From NCBI GenBank assembly GCA_033239005.1, contig BSQZ01000037.1, positions 3,018,501 through 3,082,500 of the forward strand: a stretch of DNA of 64,000 bases. The letters run 5' to 3'. The notes under the pieces were generated by a model that did no database searches, had not been told where the DNA came from, and saw nothing but the letters and a program-made list of their open reading frames with translations. This DNA comes from Lamellibrachia satsuma. Its lineage: Eukaryota > Annelida > Polychaeta > Sabellida > Siboglinidae. Positions 54,536 to 64,000 of this stretch are shown piece after piece (positions within the stretch are counted from its first letter, which is position 1; each line of letters starts with the position of its first letter). Made by a program: the position numbers and the translations under genes.

Positions 54536-56604
54536 TGTTTCTATTTTTGTCGGCTCTTTCTCAAAACCATGTTTTGTTTTGTTTTTGAAGAAAGATATCT
54601 CTGGAAGTAAGTATTCAAATTAGGCTGTGAGTGTTTGAAAGTTACATAAATATTTATTGCCCAAAAATAAGTATTTTTTCGGAAGTTACAAACATTTATT
54701 AAAAAACAATAACAACTTGTATTAAAATTGTACTACCAGTTGTGCAGTAGAATGAAAACTGAATATTGTATTGTAAGAATTATTTTGTTTGTTATCATGG
54801 AAACGGACTGTGTGGCAAAAAAACATTCAACATACTTTTTTACTCGGTGAGACACACTCTACAGTTTGGGCAGAAAAAGATGCACTAGATGTGCAAATTA
54901 AAACAAAATTGTCTAGCTGTCTCACCTTAATGTGTCTCACCTTAATGTTTGGCGGAGTTGCTTTTTGCATTGTTCTTAGACACATAGCTTTACTCTCACA
55001 ACTGACACTTTTACAGTAGAGTGAATCATCGACACGTGGATGATCATGGCGTAGTCACGATGGCATCACCCACATGTCAGCATCACGTTTCATACCAAGC
55101 AAGGTAATCAATGATCACTTTTGCAGATATAAATCATTTTGACACTTCGCTATAGTTCGTATTTTGATACATTCTGCATTATATACCAATGATTATATCA
55201 ATTTTACTTTGCGTATAGCGCTTTTTAATGCAACATAATGAAGGCTGCCTTTTATAATGCACCACCGCACGTAGGCCTATCCCAGATGTCTGTCAAGATC
55301 AACCAGGCTTACTGCAGAGTTAATCAGTACTTCGTGAGAAAATGCAACGCGTATTAACATTATCTATAGCACTATAGCAATCCCAAACACGGTGCACGCT
55401 ATCATAATATCAAAGTGCTTTATATGTCAACATCAGAAAAATTTACACTTCTGGTTCAATAGTCTCAAGAAATATAAGTCAACAAGCGTACTCCGTGTCT
55501 AATTTAAACAGAATGGAAACAGAAACAACAGATGGAATTTTCATTTACTGTCCATAAGTCTACTTTCTACATAACACTTGTTGTAAAATAATATTTGCAA
55601 GTGTACGGTAACGTTTTTATATCAAGTGCAATAGTCAATAGTGAATAATTAATTAAATAAATGGATACTATTAACATGGTGGCTCGAGCGATTGCAACCA
55701 AGCCTGGTCTTAGTAGGAGTCTCTCTGACCCATAAAAAAAGTTGATGTCGTTTTATTTGAAATAGTCATATTATATACATTTACATTTATGAATGGAGAA
55801 TAATGTATGTTTTGAAATTGTATGAAATTGTCATGGTACTATATGTACATATGTATATGTTTGCAATTTATGCATGTGCTATGGGTCAAATAAAGCATGC
55901 ACAACTTCAAGAAGTTCCAAATGATTTCAGAGAAACCTGTGGACGCTTCCTCTAACAACAATTAGCATCACGATATAAAGTGATGCTCCTCACTTCAGCC
56001 AAGATAAAGTGGCAATGGTTGTCTGGTGAGCAGACAGAAAGACAGACAGGTCTGTGAAACATTTGGTTGTGCACAGGAGGAAGACCCAGAGGCTTCACTT
56101 ACTGACCACACACGTAGGACAATATAATCAGTGATGTGGTGGAACAAACTCTAAGAAATGCATGTAGGAAACCTGTGAAATAGACATTATGGTAGAAGGA
56201 CATTCTGCATGTGAACATTCTCATACTGATCATAATAAGTTTTACATCTATCCTGAATTTGTGTTGAATAAAATGTAGCACTGAGTGTATGTGCTCTCAT
56301 TTGATTAATAGCAGAACCATTGTATTAAAACAGTTTGTGTGTTATATAAACATAAAATTGATTCCTCATCTCCTGCCATTCTCTCCCACTACCATCCTCT
56401 TCTGTCTTCTCTTTGTCACTCTCCTCACACATTCTCTGTACGTGTGGTGACACACCAAACGCTATTAGCGGTTGAAATCAACTGCAACCGATGACAGTGT
56501 TTGGTGTGTCAACGGTACAATTGCAGGACAAAAATAAAAGGTCATTCAAAGATGATTTCGTGTTTCATTAGTGATCCACTTCTGGTATACTCTATGTTTC
56601 CTCT
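54536..56604. other. Stretch without recognised gene
   Basis: AT-rich. It includes a hairpin at 56447-56512 and the probable 3' UTR/downstream region of the XDH/AO-like gene. No exon motif was found. Confidence 0.45.
56447..56512. repeat. Short inverted repeat (hairpin)
   Basis: GACACACCAAAC (56449) and GTTTGGTGTGTC (ending about 56510) form a 12-bp perfect stem, extended by GCGGTTG/CAACCG inside. It could be a mini-MITE or a transcription terminator-like structure downstream of the minus-strand gene. Confidence 0.55.
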
Positions 56605-58084
56605 TCACAAACCCACTACCCATGGTGTGTAGCTGCCTTTCTTCAGTTCAGGAAACTGAAATATAAAATAAGAGGGAGTAGAGACTTATACAAATATAAA
56701 AATACACTAATGCAGTGGATTTGTTTAGAATTAATTCACCTTTCAGACGTTGTACAAACATCCACAAAATGCAAAATGGATGAATCTATAATTTGGATTT
56801 CCACGTGTTTGTGTGTCCGGATGCTCATTCACATAAACACAGTATTAGTTTAGCATGTGCAGAGAATCGACTGTATTATACACTATTCAATTTAATTTCA
56901 ACATTAAGCTCCCAGTAGTGAACAAACACAGACACTGAATAAAACATATGTATGAAAACATTCCTCAATCACTATCAGCGAAATTACAGTACAGTATTCC
57001 CATTGTTATAAGGCCACTCTCGACAGAGGCCTTTCCCTCTTATAAGAATCCTCTCACCAGAGACGTCCCCTTCACCTGAGACCCCCTTGCCATGCAAAAA
57101 AGAAAGCTTTCCCTTGATAATTTCCCTTCACAAGAGATCACCTTATACGTTTATTTTCCCTTGCAGAAAGACTTATAAAAGGAGATGATAATCACATAAT
57201 TGGTAAACAAACAAGCTTCTTAGAATTAAAGCAACATCTGCACGTTGTAGATGAACTTCAGTGTTGCCGTCTTGGCATCAGTTCCCTGTTTCTACATCAA
57301 CATATCACTGTACCCGTTTAGTGAACTGGTCGACACACGCCATGCGGATTTTCTCAGCCGTGGCCGGACTGTTCAGTTGGAAGAAGTTGTTGAGACCGAC
57401 GTCAACGCGGGCCGCCGTGATCGCATGTCTGATGGCGAAGAAGACAGAGGCCGCAAGGAAGAGGGGAGGCTCACCGATAGCCTGGAACAGCCAAAGCACG
57501 ATTAGAATGGTTGGTGTGGCTGTGGGCTGAAGAGATTTCAGACATTTAAAGACCAATACTTCAAACATTTAACAACTTTTCCATTCATCCAAAATTACAG
57601 ACATTTTTTCCATTCAAATACCCTTTATGAGCCATTTATTTACTTGCTGATCAAACTGTATCATTTAATAAAGAAGCATATTACTCTGCAATGGGCAATT
57701 CCACATTTGGTGATTTTCAACCCAGGGCCTAATTTGGTTAAATCAAATTTAAGACCTTTTACAAATATCCCATTTTACAGTGCTTTTCAAGTACTTAAGA
57801 CACAAGATCCAATTTAAAACACCCTATAATTTTAGGAGTGATGTCCACAGTTAGTTGTTTTTTGTAAACAGGCTGAGCTGTGAACACATTCAAAGTGTAG
57901 ACTTTTCAGAACTCACCTTAGACGAGTAGACGGCGCGGGGATTAGAGGCTCCTTTCAAGAGTGTTACGTTCAGTTGGACAGGAATGTCGCTAAAGCCAGG
58001 GATCTTGTACGTGCCCGGACCACAGGTGTACAGGGCACCAGCCGTGGAACGTCGCTCTTCTTCCAACACAAACAAGCCATATCC
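56605..58084 (-). CDS. Xanthine dehydrogenase/aldehyde oxidase, last three exons (5'-partial)
   Basis: Exons are 58084-57917 (56 codons), 57481-57314 (56 codons) and 56655-56605 (16 codons plus TGA). All introns are phase 0 with GT-AG. The sequence follows the C-terminus of the molybdenum domain: [23 protein letters not shown], then [18 protein letters not shown] with the Glu that acts as general base, [17 protein letters not shown], and the last exon ending [12 protein letters not shown] oxidises hypoxanthine and xanthine in purine breakdown; AO acts on aldehydes and heterocycles. The substrate-selecting Arg/Glu pair lies in missing exons, so XDH and AO cannot be separated with certainty; GYGLF and the NSPATAE region favour XDH. 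The first two exons are unmistakable; the last is supported by phase and by the family's xxPWxV ending. Upstream exons must lie beyond the window. Confidence 0.87.
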
Positions 58085-58273
58085 CTACAACATGCAGAGA
58101 CAGTTTTTTCGGATACAGTTAATACAATACATTTATATGTTACTTCCATCGATTACAACACATAGTGTTACTACCGTGTTATTTCTTCTTAATCACTAAC
58201 TATAATCCAGCAAGTGTATGTATGGTATGGTAGGGCCTACTCCTCCTAGAAGCTTTGCATCTCGGGCGCCTTT

Positions 58274-58625
58274 CAGGGGATCATCTACGACCCCACGGTC
58301 GGGTTGTCAGTTTAATTTTTTCGAAAGTGACCCTACTACTACCCTTTCTACGAACAATCGAATTATCCGGTTTTAGTTATTACGTACAATTGTCCGCAGT
58401 GTCATCCGCAACATTATGCGAACAACCACGTAGAATTGTTCGCTATGTCATGCGTCTACGATTGTCCAAATTTATGTAAAACAAGGGCAAGGCATCACCA
58501 GACGTTGCAATAACTGTCAGTACGTCGCTATTTCGAGAGTTGGCTGTTGACTGGTAGCACCAAGTACCAAGGCATAATGGACATTTCTGTGATAATGTTG
58601 TGAATTCTGAAATGTGGCAAGCATT
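58274..58625 (+). repeat. Dispersed repeat copy 2
   Basis: Same family and orientation as 41490-41830, about 75-80 percent alike by eye, with several small indels. It lies just upstream of the partial XDH/AO exons on the opposite strand, in an intron of that gene if upstream exons lie to the right. Confidence 0.72.
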
Positions 58626-59144
58626 GTTATCATGACAGTCATTTACGAACTACAAAGTTATCCCTTCCGCAGGATGGGTATTTTTTTAGCTGGTCCTTTC
58701 AATTATTGGACCAGATCCTCCATAAATCGCTTTAACTGTCATATATATCATCATCATCACCTGTAATTTTGTCTAAGTCTGCTGTCACGTATGTCCCTTG
58801 TGTGCCTCTGTTAATGGTCTCGCTATGTAGCATTATCTCAATCAACAGTCCTATTGTAAGTTCCTCAGTAACAATTATTTCGGCATAAAAACGTATAAGT
58901 TTACCAGAAACCTACCAATCCATATGCAACCACCAGCCTGCAGAGGCGTAGCAGTGCTATCGAAAGTGGTCCGGTCAGCGCCCGGAACAACAAACTGTGA
59001 TGCAATAAAAGAGGCACGTAGCGTCGAGCAGGGGTGGAGTAGCGGGTGTGGGGTAGCGGTTAACCGTTTCCCGACGTCATATAATTTGAGAAAGTACTAC
59101 TTTGGACGCCATTTAGGTCGCTTTAGTGAGATTCCACTTTATCA

Positions 59145-60376
59145 CTATTCAAGAAATGAAATCTTCGCTTGGGTTGATTTCTCTCTCACAGTGGCTAAGA
59201 CATTTACAAGATCGGAAGAGAAAAGTGTTCCAAATATACCCAAACGATATTTGGATTCACTTACAAAATCATTGGCAATTTTTACCATACAAAGTGCGCT
59301 TGTTTTGTCCTTATGAACATACAACAACATTAAATGGTTCAATCGTGCCTCTGTCATGGTTGTTTTGACACGACGTAGGGCACTAAACGACCACTCTCTG
59401 GTAGCATTTGTAGCTGGCAAGACTAGAATTAATTTGGCTAATTTTATGACCTGTGACAACAGCTGTTGCTGGTGTGAAGACAACGATCGCAAATACGCTA
59501 GCACATTAGAAAGTGTTACACACGCAGAATATTATGGGTAAAAGTGCTTAGATGTGCCTCCAGCTCTCGTGGATCAAAATCGGAGCCATATAAGATAGTA
59601 ACAGTTTGAAATTCATCTTTGTATGCGTCTCCACCAGCTGCTGCTTTTAAGAGGAGCTGCTCACAGTTCCTATATGTTGGTGTCGCGTTGATCGAACCTA
59701 TCTTTGATAAGTGACACGATGAGGTCCTAGGACGTGGAAAGAACTGTCATTTTGTGAAGCAGAATCTAGACTAGTGTGACTGTCCGTAGACTGAGAAGCA
59801 CATACTGGTATTTCACTGTCTGCTCCTGTGTATACATTACAAGTTAACTCCCTCGAGGCTGCATTATCACTAGATGTCTGGATCGCACTCTGCTGTTCTG
59901 GTTCCAAGGATCGATCACATATGCTAGGGGTAAATTCTTGATGTCATCATCAGCTGTGTCTCCCAACATGATAGCATTCTCCAGCACTGTCATGTTTGTC
60001 AAGTACCACTATCAGGTCAAAATGTCCTGCATTTGTTTAATTTGTGCTAAGGAAATCGCTTTCACGTTCTAGTAACTTCACGACCTCGGCCCGTATTAGA
60101 TCAGCAGGGTCTCTTTCTTTTCGTTCCAGTTAAAATATTCCGCAATCTGTTCGTTTGCCTTTTTGGAGTTCACCCAGAAGGTAAGTTGCCATGGAGCGAA
60201 AAAAAGCAGCGCCCAACACCGTAGATTTTAACAATCGTCCCATCTTCGAAGATACATGAACCAACATCACTTGTCACGTCTTTAGTTCTACAAACACAAA
60301 TCTTACTTATCAGGGGCTGAGAATCCCTCATTGCAAGGGCAAATGGGACAGCTGGTTCAAATAGGAGCTGAAGCAC
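59145..60376 (-). pseudogene. hAT transposase remnant (ZMYM1-like C-terminus)
   Basis: The C-terminal dimerisation domain is clear at 59504-59145: LAKLILVLPATNATREWSFS, ALRRVKTTM and LNHLMLLYVHK. Upstream, in another frame at about 59690-59540, is KDRFDQRD and LLLKAAAGGD, DFDPRELEAHL, also part of this family. Further up, 59907-59698 and 60376-60170 hold short frames (LEPAVPFALAM-like) whose relation is less certain. Multiple frameshifts; dead. A CAGGGGTGG motif at 59031 may mark an end. Confidence 0.65.
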
Positions 60377-62829
60377 TCGAACAACTTTAAGTCAAATATA
60401 ATTACAAAATAGTTACAGCAATCTCACCCTTATATGGCGAGCGCTAATCCACGGTGAATTTACAATTAATGTATTGAACAACGGGCGCCATTACTCATCG
60501 AAGACAATGGTTTGAATTTAAACTCTAGTTTTTTACTAGGACATATAGCTTTACTTGCTTTAAACGTTGTTATCATACAACATAAGTATAATGAATCTTT
60601 TTTTCAGTTTTGATGTCAGTCAGTAACCTTCCATGTACACGCCCATTGAGGCTTCGCCTGAATAATGAACTTTCATATAAAATCTACTAGAAAAGTTCTC
60701 AACCCACTCCGATTTTGATGACATGTGACATACACAGGAGACACTGGATGTTTTTTAATTGCATCTTTATTAGTACACTTCTTTCGGCCCACGCTGTAAA
60801 CAAGGTAAGTTTGAGTTAGCAAATAATGTATTGAAGTTTGTTCTGCCAAACCCACAATACATGTTCGGGTTATGACAGTAATACAGTAACAATGGTGGAC
60901 CCCACCCTATGCCTATGGTGGCAGCAGCAGCAGCAGCTTATGGACGTAGGGTTATTATAGTATAGTACAGAAGTGTGTAAATTTGGCCGTCACATATATT
61001 TACATTTTTTGTATTAAATGAATTAGGAGCAAATGTGTTTTTATTAATAAATGGACTAAAACAATTTGCATTTCGGTAACATCTGTGTTTGTGTGTTTGC
61101 ACGTGTGGGCTTGCGTGCGCACGTGATTTTATTCAGTTGTCCGGTCTTTTTGTATATTTACTTTCTATGGTTTGGTCACTTTCGCAAATTGTTCACCCCT
61201 TAGCGTAAGCCCTGAAATCTTACTGGATATTACATTAAATACGCCATCAGTCGGATATATTGTGCGCTAAGAGTATAACTGTCCTACTAACTTAAAGTTG
61301 TCGAACAAAATTTACGTTAACAAGTTTTTGAAGTTTTTAGCATCTAGTGCACAAGGTGGCAGCACTAGCGCATCACAAATCGTAAAAATCGATGATGGTG
61401 AGAGAAACATACTTCGTATTTCCTTTTTTAGCAAAAATACACGCAATTAATTATACTATTAATCACAGGAAAATTAATTATACTATTGATCACAGGAAAA
61501 TTAACAAACGGCCCCGTGCGGTTGATTTAGCAATGTGCTCCGTCTTACCGTTGAACGAGGCTATTCACAGCCGCCACGACCAATTTGCGAGATACCATAT
61601 CGGTTGTTCCAGCGTTTTTTTTTTCGTTGAATAAATTGTAAGTATCTCATTTAAAGCAACTTTTCTAACAGTTTGTTTGCATTGTATTGATTAAATAATG
61701 GCTAGTGATTAAGAATATTGAAATTTTTTGTAAAGATTTAATCTCTGCAAAACGGCTTATTCCGTTAACTATGACCAATTCATGCCACACCAGTATTACT
61801 ATTAGTCTAGGTATATTACATTTCGCTTGGTGCGCCACCGCCGACGCCGAGCGGACATTTACGCATCACTTTTTGTTACTTGAACTTCGGCTTGACCTGG
61901 TTTTGGGGGTCGCGGTAGATCGTTTCGTACAACTACGTAAGCAAACGACTGACCTTAACCGACACAGATATCAACCAATGAATAGTTGTAGACGCTATAC
62001 AGAATTTGGCGGGCCTGTCTGAAGAGATTTTCACCGAGGTAAGCGTTTGTGAACTTTGATGTTGCGTAGTATAGCGTAAAATAATGGTAAATAATAAGTC
62101 TACAGAAACATTGTCCAAATTTACGGATACTTTAGTATATTAGCTTGATAATGATATGTATATTATGACTATTGTCCGATGTGCAAAAAAAAATTATGGA
62201 ATGGCCCAAATTCGTATTCTGCATTAAATAACACAATTGTAAAATTTTGTTTTATTGTCGCACACAACTGTGTTACTTATTTAACATACACAATATAACA
62301 GATTCTTATGTGATTTGGAATACTGTGAAGGAAACTGTTATTATAATTAACAGCAGTAAAACAACATTACCTTTTTGCATCAAACATTGTACATATCTTA
62401 ATAATCTTTACATATTTCTTATTTGTATTTCATGTTTAAGGATTCCACTGCATGTTTGAAGACACACTACACCTTTCACGGATTTCACTGGATAATATAG
62501 AGGAATGGACCAAGCAAAGCTTACAGACCCTACTACACATAGCAGAAGACAGACAAAGCAAAGCTTACAGACCCTACTACACATAGCAGAAGACAGACAA
62601 ACCAAAGTAAACAATACAAATTCTATGAATTTGCCAGCTTCTTGTGTCACTTATTTACAAATAGTTAGGCCATTAATACCTGTTATTATGCAAATGTCAC
62701 ATTACAATAAATTATGTCATCAAAATATCATACTGTAGTAAAGTCAATTATGTACACCATTTCTTCTTAACATGCCTCAGTAAATTTAAAAAAACAACAC
62801 TGCCATGCACAATTACTTATGACTGAAAC
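60377..62829. other. Stretch without recognised gene
   Basis: AT-rich DNA with short tandem duplications: a 28-bp unit at 61440-61505 (TTAATTATACTATT...CACAGGAAAA) and a 46-bp unit at 62508-62600 (AAGCAAAGCTTACAGACCC). A short (CAG)n lies at 60922. No XDH/AO exon was found here. Confidence 0.5.
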
Positions 62830-63183
62830 AGGTCATTTATCAACATAAATCGGTCAAAGGTCAATTGAGGTCAAATAATCAGGTCACTAAGGTCAATATT
62901 ATGGTCAACAATTACGGCTTCTATTGACTTGATAGCATTCCAATACAGACTTAATTAAAAACTAAATAGGCCATCAATACCCGTAAATAGGTCAAAGGTT
63001 AAGTTGTAATAAACTAGGTCATTAATGGGTGTGAAGGTCATTGTGTACATAAATTCTCCCTTACACCCCTCCCTGATACCACATGTCATATATAATTACT
63101 TAATTTGGCAATTTTTCAACATATGTAGGTCATCATATGTCAAGGTAAAATAAGTAGGTCATGTAAAGGTCACATCAAGGTCA
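62830..63183 (+). promoter_or_regulatory. Cluster of twelve AGGTCA nuclear-receptor half-sites
   Basis: Exact AGGTCA begins at 62830, 62858, 62868, 62881, 62890, 62989, 63016, 63035, 63127, 63156, 63167 and 63178, all on the plus strand. Spacings give DR4 (62858/62868), DR3 (62881/62890) and two successive DR5 (63156/63167/63178). CGGTCA one base before 62858 makes a DR1-like site. The extended half-site TCAAGGTCA ends at 63183. Direct repeats of AGGTCA with 1-5 bp spacing are the classic sites for RXR heterodimers. It may alternatively be a decayed tandem repeat; no target gene is visible nearby. Confidence 0.5.
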
Positions 63184-64000
63184 CACGTTATTAGGTAAAC
63201 ATTTTTAGGGTCCTCTAACTTTTTATTCCACCTCAATATCTTCTTTAGTACACATTATGCCATGTTCCCCTGCATTCAGTGGCAGTGCACCCAACAAATA
63301 TACCAGTCACAAGAAATGGACTCAATTCCATAAGACAAAATAGACCCTTTTTTGAAGCCAAAAAGTTGAATAACTTCGCAAATATTAAAGATATTGAAAA
63401 AATTCAAAAGAGATAATGAACCGCATAACATACTTTATCAGACAGAAGTGTTTAAATGATTATAGAAATTTTTTTAATTTTTATTTAATATACCATATGA
63501 TGTGCATGCTTACCAGACATTATTATTAAGCGTCTGCTGACACATGTCTCGTTCTTGGCCACGTGACAATAATCGCCCTTTTAATGGTAGATGTATGGCA
63601 AGCCAGTCTTGTCATAAAAGTAGGAATAATTAAAATGTGTTAAATAAACGAGAAAAAATGTACTATATTAACGTTATATATTCAAAACAAATATACGTGT
63701 ATGTGTTTTATAAAGCGTTATGTCAAGCCTGGTTGTTATAAGAAATTGAAATAATTGGAACAAAGTGGTAAAATGAGAAAAAGATTGTCTGTACGGCTTG
63801 CCTTAAATATAGGTTGAATTCCGCCGGTTTCCTCGACCCGCGCGACATGGTTCAGACGTTCAATATTCGTTTTTCACTCAAAACAACTGTTTTAATAATT
63901 TGTTTGCATTGAATAAATGAATTAGCTGTTGATGATTTGGTATATCGATCTCTTGCACAAAATGTTTCTTCAGATTTTTTTTAAACGGCATATTCTATTA
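63184..64000. other. Window end without recognised gene
   Basis: AT-rich, no coding motif or repeat structure seen. Confidence 0.5.

Noticed and set aside
59145..59504. Host ZMYM1-like gene
   Set aside because: The reading is frame-broken and lacks zinc fingers and splice-supported upstream exons; a decayed hAT transposase explains it.

Overview
This is a nuclear genomic window from a multicellular animal, most likely an aquatic invertebrate. Genes carry GT-AG introns of 0.2 to 6.7 kb, the non-coding DNA is AT-rich, and the mobile DNA is a typical metazoan mix: CR1/L2-like non-LTR retrotransposons, a Ty3/gypsy-type LTR element, pogo, mariner and hAT DNA elements, minisatellites and very long microsatellites. 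The phylum cannot be fixed from the sequence alone. There are no bacterial operons, rRNA genes or CRISPR arrays.

Layout. (1) 0.4-11.7 kb: two intact two-exon genes for LRAT-domain (NlpC/P60-like) proteins lie head to head as an inverted duplication. The plus-strand copy has its only intron blown up from about 0.6 kb to 6.7 kb by two CR1-like elements. (2) 14.1-14.6 kb: the last two exons of an unidentified plus-strand gene, possibly ZFYVE26/spastizin-like. (3) 18.4-29.8 kb: a complete 11-exon gene on the minus strand for GTPBP2, a translational GTPase relative. I reconstructed 559 residues with every splice phase consistent. Its introns hold minisatellites, a hAT MITE and an L2-like fragment. 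(4) 30.7-39.0 kb: dead non-LTR elements. One CR1-like copy sits precisely inside another, and a further dead reverse transcriptase contains a 1.7-kb satellite made from its own coding sequence. (5) 40.9-47.7 kb: two paralogous genes for small stand-alone proteins with two Sin3-type PAH domains each, one with three exons and one with a single coding exon. (6) 48.0-52.9 kb: a pogo-like DNA transposon with readable TIRs and TA target sites, whose transposase is split by a gypsy-type element lacking integrase. (7) 53.1-54.5 kb: another CR1-like relic, a 120-bp (TA)n tract and a minisatellite. (8) 56.6-58.1 kb: the last three exons of a xanthine dehydrogenase/aldehyde oxidase gene on the minus strand. 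(9) 59.1-60.4 kb: a decayed hAT transposase. (10) 62.8-63.2 kb: twelve same-strand AGGTCA half-sites.

The host genes do not form a pathway. GTPBP2 is a ribosome-rescue GTPase, the LRAT proteins are probable thiol acyltransferases or hydrolases, the PAH proteins are probable Sin3-like adaptors, and XDH/AO is a molybdo-flavoenzyme. The most original items are the stand-alone double-PAH proteins, the satellite born inside a dead reverse transcriptase, and the directly repeated AGGTCA cluster.
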